Assembly (NCBI GenBank): GCA_017502435.1
Contig: JAFVUZ010000021.1
Span: 1 to 41,550, forward strand
Length of the DNA stretch: 41,550 nt
Reading direction: 5' to 3'
DNA from: Lentisphaeria bacterium
GTDB taxonomy: Bacteria; Verrucomicrobiota; Lentisphaeria; Victivallales; Victivallaceae
This document shows, piece by piece, positions 34,145-41,550 of the stretch. Both the position numbers and the translations under genes were made by a program. Every line of letters begins with the position of its first letter. Within the stretch, counting starts at the first letter, position 1. Below the pieces are notes generated by a model. The model searched no databases. It had not been told where the DNA came from and saw only the letters and a list, made by a program, of their open reading frames with translations.

Positions 34145-34546
34145 TTATTGTCTCATTTGCAGAAATTTAAGGAAATCTCTGTCTGCCAACAGCAGTTCCG
34201 AGGCGGAGACATTTTGCGGGTTTTGCCATTTAAAGTTTTGACCGTCAAGCATTTGCATTGAAGAATAATCAAAGCAGAAGCATCTTATAAAATGCAGTTC
34301 AACCGTTTTGTCAGGGTATTCAAAAACAGTAATATACATCGTATCTGCAGGAAATATTTCAAGATTCAGTTCCTCGGCAAGTTCACGGCGTGCGGCATTT
34401 GAAGCGGTTTCATTTTTTTCGATTTTGCCGCCGGGAAATTCCCACATGATTTTGCCATCCGGCATTTTGCGGGAGCAGAAAAGTATCTCATTTTTTTTAT
34501 TCTGCAGTACACCGGCGGCGACTTTTATGTATTTTTTTGCAATCAT
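34145..34546 (-). CDS. NUDIX hydrolase, MutT-like
   Basis: The 133-residue protein carries the full Nudix box GGKIEKNETASNAARRELAEELNLEI (about 40-65, matching Gx5Ex7REUxEExGU up to its last position, where Asn stands for Gly). The start VAAGVLQNKKNEILFCSRKM and WEFPGGKIE are typical of MutT-type 8-oxo-dGTP or related nucleotide cleaners. The substrate cannot be fixed. No clear Shine-Dalgarno site precedes the ATG. It runs divergently from the zinc-ribbon gene at 34638. Confidence 0.88.
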   Translation of the reverse strand: MIAKKYIKVAAGVLQNKKNEILFCSRKMPDGKIMWEFPGGKIEKNETASNAARRELAEELNLEIFPADTMYITVFEYPDKTVELHFIRCFCFDYSSMQMLDGQNFKWQNPQNVSASELLLADRDFLKFLQMRQ

Positions 34547-34570
34547 TTTAAATATAGTTCAAAATTCAGG

Positions 34571-34598
34571 TTGAAAAAATCTTAAATTGAGTTAATTT
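34571..34598 (+). promoter_or_regulatory. Candidate promoter of the zinc-ribbon/rsmA operon
   Basis: TTGAAA and TAATTT are 16 bases apart and lie about 40 bases upstream of the zinc-ribbon gene. Confidence 0.4.
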
Positions 34599-34637
34599 AT
34601 CACCGTAAAGAAAAATTTCAAAAGGAAAAATAAAAAT

Positions 34638-34856
34638 ATGCCGATTTTTAAAATGAAATGCCGCCGCTGCGGAGAAATATTTGAAGCACTGTTCAAAACT
34701 GCCGCTTCAACTGTTGTCTGTTCAAAATGCGGTTCCGCCGATTTGGAGAAACTTCCCTCCGAAATCGCCGTAATCAATAAAAATAATTCATGCCCCAATG
34801 CCCCCGTCTGTCCTTCAGGCGGCTGCTGCGGAGGTCATTGCGGAGGTCATTTATGA
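34638..34856 (+). CDS. FmdB-like zinc-ribbon protein
   Basis: The 72-residue protein begins MPIFKMKCRRCG and has a second CSKCG, forming the two CxxC knuckles of FmdB-type small zinc-ribbon proteins; these are putative regulators with no settled role. The tail is unusual for its Cys/Gly richness (CPSGGCCGGHCGGH), which could bind a second metal. Its stop overlaps the rsmA start (ATGA), so the two are translationally coupled. Confidence 0.8.
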   Translation: MPIFKMKCRRCGEIFEALFKTAASTVVCSKCGSADLEKLPSEIAVINKNNSCPNAPVCPSGGCCGGHCGGHL

Positions 34857-35689
34857 ACCAGACTCAACTTTTGCAGGCCCTTGAAAAAATCGGAATGCGT
34901 CCGGGCAGAGGTCTCGGGCAGAACTTTCTGACTGACAAAAATCTTCTCGACAGCATTGTTCGCATTGCCAATATAAAACCCGGCGATCGCATTCTTGAAG
35001 CAGGTCCGGGATTCGGTGCTTTGACTGAACTCATGCTGCAGGCGGGTGCCAAAGTATGGTCGATTGAATTTGACCACCGTCTGGCTGAATATCTGCGGAA
35101 CAACCTGAAGCATGAAAATTTCACTTTGATAGAAGATGATGCTGTACGCACCAATATTTTCGGTTTGATGGGCAGTGAGCCGTTCAATTCTGTTGCCAAT
35201 CTGCCCTACTCCATAAGCAGTATTTTTGTGACCAGACTGCTGGAAATCCCCAATCCGCCGCAGAAGATGGTCTTTATGCTTCAAAAAGAGATGGCTATGC
35301 GGCTTGCCGCAACCCCCGGAATCAAAAATTACGGCTCATTGAGCGTCAGAACTCAAGTTCTTTATGATTTAAAAATCGCCAAACTTGTTCCGCCTGAAGT
35401 ATTCACTCCGCCGCCTGATGTCGATTCAGCGGTTGCGGTTTTTGAATTGAAAAAAGAACGTCCTGCACCTGAAGTTGTAAGATTGCTTAACGGTCTTGTC
35501 AAGGTTGCATTCGCTCAACGCCGCAAACAACTCGGCAAAGTTCTCGGCAATAATTACGGCAAAGAACCTGTTGCCGCTGCTTTTGCAAAAATCGGAATCC
35601 CGCACGAGATACGGCCGGAAAAACTTACTGTCGATCAATTTGTCGAACTTACCAAAGCAATGTTTCCGGATAAAATAAAAGAGTGCTGA
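34853..35689 (+). CDS. rsmA: 16S rRNA dimethyladenosine transferase (RsmA/KsgA)
   Basis: RsmA methylates the two adjacent adenines near the 3' end of 16S rRNA (A1518 and A1519 in E. coli numbering). The 278-residue protein has the family start RPGRGLGQNFLTD, SAM motif I LEAGPGFGALTE, the catalytic NLPYSISS and the QKEMAMRLAATPG segment. The start at 34853 is chosen because it overlaps the upstream stop as ATGA, and the next residues (MNQTQLLQALEKIGM) begin the family alignment. A farther upstream ATG would only add a Cys/Arg-rich leader. Confidence 0.96.
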   Translation: MNQTQLLQALEKIGMRPGRGLGQNFLTDKNLLDSIVRIANIKPGDRILEAGPGFGALTELMLQAGAKVWSIEFDHRLAEYLRNNLKHENFTLIEDDAVRTNIFGLMGSEPFNSVANLPYSISSIFVTRLLEIPNPPQKMVFMLQKEMAMRLAATPGIKNYGSLSVRTQVLYDLKIAKLVPPEVFTPPPDVDSAVAVFELKKERPAPEVVRLLNGLVKVAFAQRRKQLGKVLGNNYGKEPVAAAFAKIGIPHEIRPEKLTVDQFVELTKAMFPDKIKEC

Positions 35690-35785
35690 CTGTATTTATC
35701 CGACCGTTTTTTGGGGATAATAAAAGATGTTGTCATTGAGCGATTCATGCCCGTAAATCTATCGGCAGAATAATTTTCAAAAAAA

Positions 35786-35921
35786 TTAGCCGAGACTAAC
35801 TTGACTTTTTATGATTCAGTGATATATTATGGCACAAGCAGAATGAAGGAGAACTGAATTTCTTTCAGATATTCTCCTGTATTTCTGTTCTTTTTTTGAG
35901 ATATAATTTAGCCAAGGCTAA
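35786..35921 (+). promoter_or_regulatory. Orphan promoter with two palindromic operator-like sites and a stem-loop
   Basis: TTGACT (35801-35806) and TATATT (35823-35828) are 16 bases apart. A box TTAGCCGAGACTAA (35786-35799) lies just upstream, and a perfect version TTAGCC-AA-GGCTAA lies at 35908-35921. Between them is a stem AGGAGAA/TTCTCCT (35847-35878), extended by CTGAA/TTCAG and followed by a T-run (about 35891-35897). No gene follows on this strand. The boxes look like DtxR/MntR-type metal-regulator sites. It could be a small RNA gene or the remains of a lost metal-transport promoter. Confidence 0.5.
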
Positions 35922-35936
35922 TTATTTATAACAATT

Positions 35937-36293
35937 GGCTCTGTACTAAACATTGACTGATAATTAAAAAAAATTGAGGGGGGTTCGGGGGTATAGTGAG
36001 TTGCGACAGCAACGAACGGCATACCCCTGATGTGGCTAATCCGGCGAAAGATTTGTTTCGTCATTCCGCAGCGTTCCACCCGCTTTTATATGCGGGAGGA
36101 CGAAACGAACATTTCGCCGAAAAACAGCCTGACGCTCCCAGCCGCTGGCACTCACGCGCCAGCGTTTCATCGCACCGGGTCGTACCCGGCGCCGGGGTTC
36201 CGTCTTCGCTAAAGCTACGCCGTGACAAGGCAATCGGCGTCACGCGTCAGCGTAATAGAAAGGCGGGTGGAACGCCGGGCGGCGTAAGCCCCT
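35937..36293 (+). repeat. Modular repeat copy R4: core, stem-loop modules and ~206-bp cassette
   Basis: This is the fullest copy. Core 35937-35991 is followed by a GGGGTAT/ATACCCC stem (35988-36027) enclosing GTTGC-GACA-GCAAC, then a long hairpin 36043-36118, and the cassette with ends GCGTTCCACCCGC (36071-36083) and GGCGGGTGGAACGCC (36262-36276). It closes with GGGCGGCGTAAGCCC. It lies between the convergent rsmA and marR genes. No gene is seen in 35690-36406 apart from the orphan promoter. Confidence 0.85.
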
Positions 36294-36406
36294 GCAAAAA
36301 AGCACAAAATAAGTTATCTCCCCATATTGGGAATATAGCATTTCAAAAAGGTTTTTTCCCCACAAAACAGTTTTGCAACAGCCCCTTGATTTTTATTATT
36401 CAGAAA

Positions 36407-36916
36407 TTATAACTCTTCATCTTCACGGGAATCAAGCACGCGGCATACCAGACGGCTTGCTTCCTCAAGATTTGCGAGTTCTGCTTCGTCGCAATCTGCA
36501 AAAAACTGCATGATGTATTTATTGAGTCTGTCATCGATGCGATCAGTCATTTTCCGGGCACGTTCAGTAAAACTGATAGTGATATTGCGGCGGTCATTTT
36601 CGTCTTCGTGGCGTTCAAAAGCACCCTGTTTGACCATTTTGTCAACAAAAATTGAAGCTCCGGCGGAAGTCATGCCTGTAACACGCATGATTTTTGCCAG
36701 ATTGCAGGGCAGGGAATGACGCACCATCATAAGATGAATAAATTGTTGTTGGGGAATGAATTTTGAATAATTACGCCAATAGTTTTCAAGAAAACGTTTG
36801 CGTTTCATTTCAAGCATACGGCACATTTTCTTGAAAACTTCGACACGGTCGAGCAGATACTCCGGCTTGCCAGTCAGAGGTATCTGCTCAGTTTCAATTT
36901 TTTTACCGTTTTTCAT
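36407..36916 (-). CDS. MarR-family transcriptional regulator
   Basis: The 169-residue protein has the winged-helix pattern of the MarR family: FIHLMMVRHSLPCNLAKIMRVTGMTSAGASIFVDKMVKQGAFERHEDENDRRNITISFTERA, with the DRR wing signature. Such proteins bind DNA as dimers and usually respond to small molecules. The gene is 6 bases after the second secretin-like gene, so it is probably co-transcribed and may regulate its own operon. Confidence 0.9.
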   Translation of the reverse strand: MKNGKKIETEQIPLTGKPEYLLDRVEVFKKMCRMLEMKRKRFLENYWRNYSKFIPQQQFIHLMMVRHSLPCNLAKIMRVTGMTSAGASIFVDKMVKQGAFERHEDENDRRNITISFTERARKMTDRIDDRLNKYIMQFFADCDEAELANLEEASRLVCRVLDSREDEEL

Positions 36917-36922
36917 TGATGA

Positions 36923-39166
36923 TTACTTGATTTCTTTGTATTCATCGTTGATGACTTTACCGATATGGTCAAGACGTTTATTGCGGGGGGCACGGTCTTC
37001 ATCCAGTCCGTACTGACCAAAGAACATATTGCCGACGCGGCTGTTCATGCCTTTGTTGACGCCTTTGACGATTTTGCCGAGGTTTTCGCGGATTTCTGCA
37101 CCGGCGAAAGAATCGGGATTGCTGTATTCGACTCTGGCGAGAACAACCAGTTGAGACTGCTTGATTGATTCGGATTCGGTGGAGAAAGCACGACCGATGA
37201 TCGGCAGATCTTTGAAGAAGGGCAGACCGGTGTTGGCACGGACGGATTCGGATTTACGGATACCGCCGAGAACAAATTCCTGATCGTTGTAGGGCAGCTG
37301 AACAGTAGTTGAAATTGAAGATTTGCTGCGGCGGGCAGAACCGTCGGAGTTCCAGCCGAGGAGTGAATTGCCAACCATATCAAATTTCATTGAAGCGGCT
37401 TTGCCGGTGATGACCGGAGAGACTTTCAGATTGAACTGGAAGCCGTCAGTGACCATCGGATACTGCAGCCAGCCGTGAATGATACCGGGAGCGGCATCAA
37501 CATAACCGTAATCTTCGCGGTAGTAGTTGCCGCTGTAACGTTTGCCGGTTGCATCGACATAACCGGTCAGCCATTTGCTCAAAGCACTGATCTGGGTATT
37601 GGCAAGGATTTCAGCCTGTTCTGTACTAACCGTTTGCATAGTGTAATTTTTTGCCTGTTCACCGAGGGCGGCGGCTTCGGCAGCGAGAGTTTGAGCGGTT
37701 GCGTAATCGCCAGCTTTCATGGCGGCTTCGGCAGCTGCTTTTTTCTCCTCAATTTGAGCGAGCAAAGTGCTTACCGGAGTGCCGTTTGCGGCGACTGGCA
37801 GACCGGCTGCGAGCAATTCCTGATATGTTTTGCGGGTGATTGCATCATAATAGGTTGCAGTACCGACCTGAGTTCCCATAACACGCATGGTGTAACCTGC
37901 TTTGGTCAGATAAGAATTTACACCTGCATTGGCAAAAGCTTGATTGAGTTTGTCTATGGGAACGATTTTGGCGGTTGATTCACGCAAAATGGTATCGGGA
38001 TTGATGTCTGTATAAGCAAATTCAGTAGTACCTTCAGCGATGGTTTTAGCACCGGCAGTGTAATAAGTACGGTCGTAGAAGAAACCTGAATTGACCTGAA
38101 TTGCAGAAGATTTACGGTTCTGAACGACGATTTCACCCTGGGCAAGGCATTTGGCTTTGCCGATGGAGGTCATGAAGTCAAGATAGCGGGTGTTCCATTT
38201 GGGGTTGAAGTTCCAGTAAGAGGTGCGGTTGCTGCCGTTGCCTTCGATGGCACTGGAAAAGAATGTGCCCCAGTTGCGGCGGGCAATAACACCGGTGGAG
38301 AAAAGGTCAACACCTTCGTTATTTTTCCAACTCTGGAAGTCAACACCGATACGGTCATCGTTTTCGGCATAGATTTCGAGAACGCGGTATGAAACTTTAA
38401 ATTCGGGAATGGGGCGGTCATACTGTTTGAGCATGGTCAGCATATCGTTCCAGTTCCATTTTGAAGCCTGAACAACGAGAGCGTTGAGTTCAGCGTCAAC
38501 AGTGATTGTTCCGGGAGCGATTTCAAACTGGGGGTCGAGTGAAGATGAACCGACTTTGAGCAGCATATCGCGGAGATTTGATGCACGGCTGATGCGGGGG
38601 AAATAGATGTGAGCATCAGCACTGGGCAGATAACTCAGACCTTTGCGGTCGAGAGCGGCAACAATACCGTCGATGCCTTTGCCGTCGGCAGAGTCGGCAA
38701 AGCGGTATTCTTCAGCAGAAACGAGAACTGCACCGACGCCGTCGCTGAATTTGACAGCAGTGACCTGAGCGGGGCTGGCATTGATGCTTTTGGCACCGAC
38801 AGCGGCTTCAAGATAACTGCGGACAGCGTAGGGGTCTGCATTTTTGAGCATATAGGGCTTGGTGATAACAAAGGGATCGTTGTTGTCGCGGATGACTTTG
38901 ATTTCTTTAGTTCCGTCTGCAACGTTGATTTTGAGCTGAGCCTGAACATTGGAGGGAGCGTAACCGCCGGTGGTTCCATGATTATTTGAACGGGGAATGC
39001 CGGGGATTGCGTTGGGAGTCAGAGAGACATTGCGTGAACCATTGCCTGCTCCGGGGATGACTACAGGAGTCATTACGCTTGCGGGTATGCTGTCACTTTT
39101 GCAGCCGCTGAGCATGGGCATAATGACTGCACCGGCAAGAAAAAGGGAAATATTGATTTTTTTCAT
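36923..39166 (-). CDS. Secretin-family outer-membrane lipoprotein with helical insert
   Basis: The 747-residue protein has a lipoprotein signal (MLSGC, Cys22). An N-terminal domain is followed by the opening of the secretin core (RPIPEFKVSYRVLEIYAENDDRIGVDFQSW, about 251-280). The C-terminal secretin signature reads LPYNDQEFVLGGI, then LPFFKDLPIIGRAF and QLVVLARVEY. Between these, at about 440-560, is an insert with an Ala/Glu-rich helix (466-528), unusual for GspD or PilQ. It resembles the Amuc_1098-type proteins of PVC bacteria annotated as type IV pilus-associated. No other secretion genes are in the window. GAAAGG lies upstream. It follows a shorter paralogue. Confidence 0.82.
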   Translation of the reverse strand: MKKINISLFLAGAVIMPMLSGCKSDSIPASVMTPVVIPGAGNGSRNVSLTPNAIPGIPRSNNHGTTGGYAPSNVQAQLKINVADGTKEIKVIRDNNDPFVITKPYMLKNADPYAVRSYLEAAVGAKSINASPAQVTAVKFSDGVGAVLVSAEEYRFADSADGKGIDGIVAALDRKGLSYLPSADAHIYFPRISRASNLRDMLLKVGSSSLDPQFEIAPGTITVDAELNALVVQASKWNWNDMLTMLKQYDRPIPEFKVSYRVLEIYAENDDRIGVDFQSWKNNEGVDLFSTGVIARRNWGTFFSSAIEGNGSNRTSYWNFNPKWNTRYLDFMTSIGKAKCLAQGEIVVQNRKSSAIQVNSGFFYDRTYYTAGAKTIAEGTTEFAYTDINPDTILRESTAKIVPIDKLNQAFANAGVNSYLTKAGYTMRVMGTQVGTATYYDAITRKTYQELLAAGLPVAANGTPVSTLLAQIEEKKAAAEAAMKAGDYATAQTLAAEAAALGEQAKNYTMQTVSTEQAEILANTQISALSKWLTGYVDATGKRYSGNYYREDYGYVDAAPGIIHGWLQYPMVTDGFQFNLKVSPVITGKAASMKFDMVGNSLLGWNSDGSARRSKSSISTTVQLPYNDQEFVLGGIRKSESVRANTGLPFFKDLPIIGRAFSTESESIKQSQLVVLARVEYSNPDSFAGAEIRENLGKIVKGVNKGMNSRVGNMFFGQYGLDEDRAPRNKRLDHIGKVINDEYKEIK

Positions 39167-39188
39167 AATAATAAACCTTTCACATCAA

Positions 39189-40730
39189 TTACTTTGCAGA
39201 ATTTTCGCTTTTTTTGCCTTCATCTGCCTTTTTTTCGGAGCGGAAGGGATTTTCGATACGACGGTCGATGCCTGTAGCAGCACTGTTGGTGTTGAAGATC
39301 TGTTCTTCAGCACCAATGTCAACAGGAGATGCTTCAGCAGAGACAACGATATAAGTGCGTTCCTTGATGGAGGTGACGGTACTGAAAAGATATTTCAGAA
39401 CGGGAATACGGCAGAGAATGGGCAGACCGATGGTCTGTTCAACATCATTTTCTTTTTCATAAACGGCGAGGATTTTTTCTTTGCCGAAAGCGAGGGTTGC
39501 GGCACCGGAGAAAAGAGCTGAATTGCTGAGTTCAGCACCGGTGTTGCCGCGTTCGACAACGCTTTTGAAATAGAGAGAGTAATCAAAGAGTACGCCGCCG
39601 TTGTTTTTTGCATCTTTGCCTTTGACGGAGCAGACAAACGGATTGAGAATCTGCATTTCCAACTGCGGAGGATCGGCGTGAAAGACACCGTTTTCATCTT
39701 CGTAATTGCTTTTGCCTACATAGGTACGGCCGAGAGTATTTTTGCCGATATTCTGATATTCGGGAGTCATTGAGGTACGGTAGATGAAGGGAGCGGTGGT
39801 GGGATTTGCGGCTTGAATGCTGCGGAGTGAAGCCAATTCTTCTTTATTGGCAACGGGGGTGTTGAGCATCAGCATTGAAGCGGTTGCAACAGCGTTGGCA
39901 TTGCCGGACTGCTGCAGACAGCGGATGAAGCTCATATCGAACTGGGGAGCAGTGAAAAATCCGCCCATGCCCCTGCCGGAGGAGAGAACATAGGGAACAG
40001 TATTGAGCAGTTCGTGAACAACCAGTTCTCCTGCATTGTAACCGACATTCAACAGATTGACGCCGGGGCCGTTTTTCCATGCGATGTAATCAAAACCCCA
40101 ATCTTTGAGATCACTGTCGCGGAGTTCGTAATAGTTTATGCGGATGCGGACCTGAGGCAGGGGGCGGTCGAGTTTTTCGAGCCATGAAAGAGTACGTTTG
40201 GCGGCGGCATCCTGATCACGCCAGAAAATGGTGTTGGTTTCATCATTGATGAACAAAGAGCCGGCATCAGAAGAAATAGTGGCATTGATAACTCTTGCAA
40301 GATCGGCGGCGGCACGATATTTGGGAGTATAAGCAATACGTGTCAGACCGGTTCCGCTGATGGTTGAACCTTCGGCAGTCTTTTTGGCGACTTTGCGGTC
40401 AAGAGCAGCAACGATTTTGTCAACGTATGGCATGAATTTGCGGCCGGTTGAAACGAGCAGAGCATTGTCTGTGCCGGTTGAAGCGGTCACGCGGCGGACG
40501 GTAGAGTTTTTGTCATAACGCAAAATTGCGGATGCAACGAAGGGGAGAATTTCTTCGGCGGAAGCATTTTTGAGTTCATAGACTTTACTCTCAAAGCGAA
40601 CCTGAGCATCATCCTGACGCAGACGGATGGTGCGGGTCGAACTGTTATCTGCGGCAAAAACTGTACCGCAGAGCATCATTGTAAGCAATGCAGTGCAAAG
40701 CAAACTATGACTTTTTTTGAAATTAAACAT
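39189..40730 (-). CDS. Secretin-like protein, shorter paralogue
   Basis: The 513-residue protein has a standard signal peptide ending at VFA (residue ~26). Like the following gene it begins its core with PLPQVRIRINYYELRDSDLKDWGFDYIAW and ends with LPILCRIPVLKYLFSTVTSIKERTYIVVSAEASP, the secretin pattern, though the VxGG loop is poorly conserved (IGLPILC). The C-terminal tail is charged (EKKADEGKKSENSAK). It may form or support an outer-membrane ring with the larger paralogue. It is preceded by GAAAGGA and lies 34 bases after the lipoprotein gene. Confidence 0.78.
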   Translation of the reverse strand: MFNFKKSHSLLCTALLTMMLCGTVFAADNSSTRTIRLRQDDAQVRFESKVYELKNASAEEILPFVASAILRYDKNSTVRRVTASTGTDNALLVSTGRKFMPYVDKIVAALDRKVAKKTAEGSTISGTGLTRIAYTPKYRAAADLARVINATISSDAGSLFINDETNTIFWRDQDAAAKRTLSWLEKLDRPLPQVRIRINYYELRDSDLKDWGFDYIAWKNGPGVNLLNVGYNAGELVVHELLNTVPYVLSSGRGMGGFFTAPQFDMSFIRCLQQSGNANAVATASMLMLNTPVANKEELASLRSIQAANPTTAPFIYRTSMTPEYQNIGKNTLGRTYVGKSNYEDENGVFHADPPQLEMQILNPFVCSVKGKDAKNNGGVLFDYSLYFKSVVERGNTGAELSNSALFSGAATLAFGKEKILAVYEKENDVEQTIGLPILCRIPVLKYLFSTVTSIKERTYIVVSAEASPVDIGAEEQIFNTNSAATGIDRRIENPFRSEKKADEGKKSENSAK

Positions 40731-40764
40731 CTTTTTTTCCTTTCTTTTATATTAAAGATGACAA

Positions 40765-41220
40765 TTACATAAAGTGGAATCCGGTGACGACAGCTTCTTT
40801 ATTATTGATCATCCCGGTAATGATTTTGAAAAGAACTTCGCTTGTGTACTCTTTTGTGCGGTTTACATTATAGCGGCGGAAGCGTACTTTCCAGATTTGC
40901 GGATTGAGAGCTGTAAGTTCGAGCGAGGTGACATAACTGTAGGCAACAGGTTCGCCGACAGAGTCAAGCACATTTTTGCGGAACTTGTTGAATGCTTTGA
41001 CGTCAAACTTGGTTCGCATTTCTTCGGGGAGCAATGATACAAATGTTTCAGCATCATTTTTGACAAATGCCTGAAGCATCTGACGGGCAAGTTCATACTC
41101 CTGATGTTTAATCCGGATAGCCTCCTTTTTGGGTCCATATTCCCGAATAACGGTGCAACCTGATGATAATAAAAGTGTTGCAACAACAAAAAGAATCATT
41201 ATGTTTTTTATCCTGAGCAT
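40765..41220 (-). CDS. Small lipoprotein, possible secretin partner
   Basis: The 151-residue product begins with a lipoprotein signal (MLRIKNIMILFVVATLLLSSGC). The mature part is helical and then beta-rich (ELARQMLQAFVKNDAETFVSLLPEEM ... IWKVRFRRYNVNRTKEYTSEVLFKIITGM), reminiscent of NTF2-like or DUF4878-like folds. The start at 41220 has AGAGGATGAAATT upstream; longer readings run into the repeat and are rejected. Being first in an operon of two secretins suggests a pilotin-like or assembly role, which is an inference. Confidence 0.8.
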   Translation of the reverse strand: MLRIKNIMILFVVATLLLSSGCTVIREYGPKKEAIRIKHQEYELARQMLQAFVKNDAETFVSLLPEEMRTKFDVKAFNKFRKNVLDSVGEPVAYSYVTSLELTALNPQIWKVRFRRYNVNRTKEYTSEVLFKIITGMINNKEAVVTGFHFM

Positions 41221-41380
41221 AATTTCATCCTCTTTCAGTGTTAATACCTTTAAATAAAAATATCTTTCAGTGAAAAACAATTTGTTTAAAATAGCATTAT
41301 CTTTGAAATTTTCAAGTAAAAAACTGAAAAATAATCTCAAAAAAACAATAAATTCAGTTTTGCGGCGGCCTTTTTTTTGT

Positions 41381-41550
41381 AGGCTCTGTAATAAACATTG
41401 ACTGATAATAAAAAAAAATTGAGGGGGTTCGGGGGTATAGTGAGTTGCGACAGCAACGAACGGCATACCCCTGATGTGGCTAATCCGGCGGAAGATTTGA
41501 TTGCTCATTCCCTAAAAAAAGGGGAGGAGCAATCGAACATTCCGCCGAAA
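41381..41550 (+). repeat. Modular repeat copy R5 (runs off right edge)
   Basis: Core 41381-41435 is followed by a GGGGTAT/ATACCCC stem (41432-41471) and a hairpin 41487-41546. The hairpin has the same plan as in R4 but different arm sequences that remain complementary. The cassette with GGCGTTCC ends is not reached before the window stops. The gap 41221-41380 holds a candidate promoter (TTGAAA-N16-TATTTT near 41290-41315, minus strand) and no gene. Confidence 0.85.

Noticed and set aside
35937-36395. R4 as an IS6-like element with ends GGCTCTGTACTAAA and GGGGCTGTTGCAAAA
   Set aside because: The right-hand sequence resembles IS6-family ends, but a similar GGCTGTTGC is part of the glyS terminator, no transposase is present, and the other copies lack that end.
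41221-41508. Longer start for the lipoprotein gene
   Set aside because: The extension would translate repeat R5 and the promoter region, and it would bury the lipoprotein signal; the ATG at 41220 has a good ribosome site.
1-41550. CRISPR array
   Set aside because: The repeats are few, far apart, and vary in their modules. There is no series of short, evenly spaced direct repeats and no cas gene.

Overview
The window looks like the chromosome of an anaerobic bacterium of the PVC superphylum, most likely a Lentisphaerota (Victivallis-like) organism. This rests on gene content and style, not on a database search: a MurB-Ddl fusion, tandem secretin-like proteins of the type seen in PVC bacteria, a sulfide-type THI4 thiazole synthase, and many modular palindromic intergenic repeats. 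Most genes are housekeeping, well spaced, preceded by AAGGA/GGAGG-type ribosome sites, and arranged in operons.

Left part (1-16.2 kb). The minus strand carries glyS and an rlmD-like/radC operon. The plus strand carries a long operon: a DegT-family aminotransferase, murC, an adenosylhomocysteinase-like protein, an mtaD-like deaminase, hisI, a murB-ddl fusion, a small membrane protein and a membrane-anchored phosphoesterase. It combines peptidoglycan precursor synthesis with a possible S-adenosylhomocysteine branch. A TPP riboswitch then precedes thi4-thiE-thiD-thiC, a compact thiamine operon in which THI4 stands in for ThiG/ThiS and their partners.

Middle part (16.2-24.8 kb). A three-gene restriction-modification cassette (HTH-C5 methyltransferase, MvaI/BcnI-type endonuclease, two-TM protein) lies between ~65-bp direct repeats on the 3' side of a tRNA-Pro(CGG) gene, so it looks like an acquired island. 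Next comes the conserved rpmH-rnpA-yidD-yidC-jag cluster. Behind rpmH is an AT-rich stretch with several DnaA-box-like 9-mers, a candidate replication origin, but no dnaA gene is adjacent.

Right part (24.8-41.5 kb). A minus-strand operon encodes a YhcH-family protein, a DUF815-like ATPase, the ABC-F protein Uup and a giant tandem DUF3857/transglutaminase protein whose second catalytic domain is dead. It is followed by an ECF sigma / membrane protein / basic periplasmic protein operon, a NUDIX hydrolase, a zinc-ribbon protein coupled to rsmA, an orphan promoter with two metal-regulator-like palindromes, and an operon of lipoprotein, two secretin-like proteins and a MarR regulator.

Five copies of a modular repeat lie in the gaps between operons. 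Two of them contain a hairpin whose arms differ between copies but stay complementary, which suggests that the structure itself is under selection. This, the SAHH-like/deaminase pair, the R-M island and the secretin operon are the observations most worth following up.
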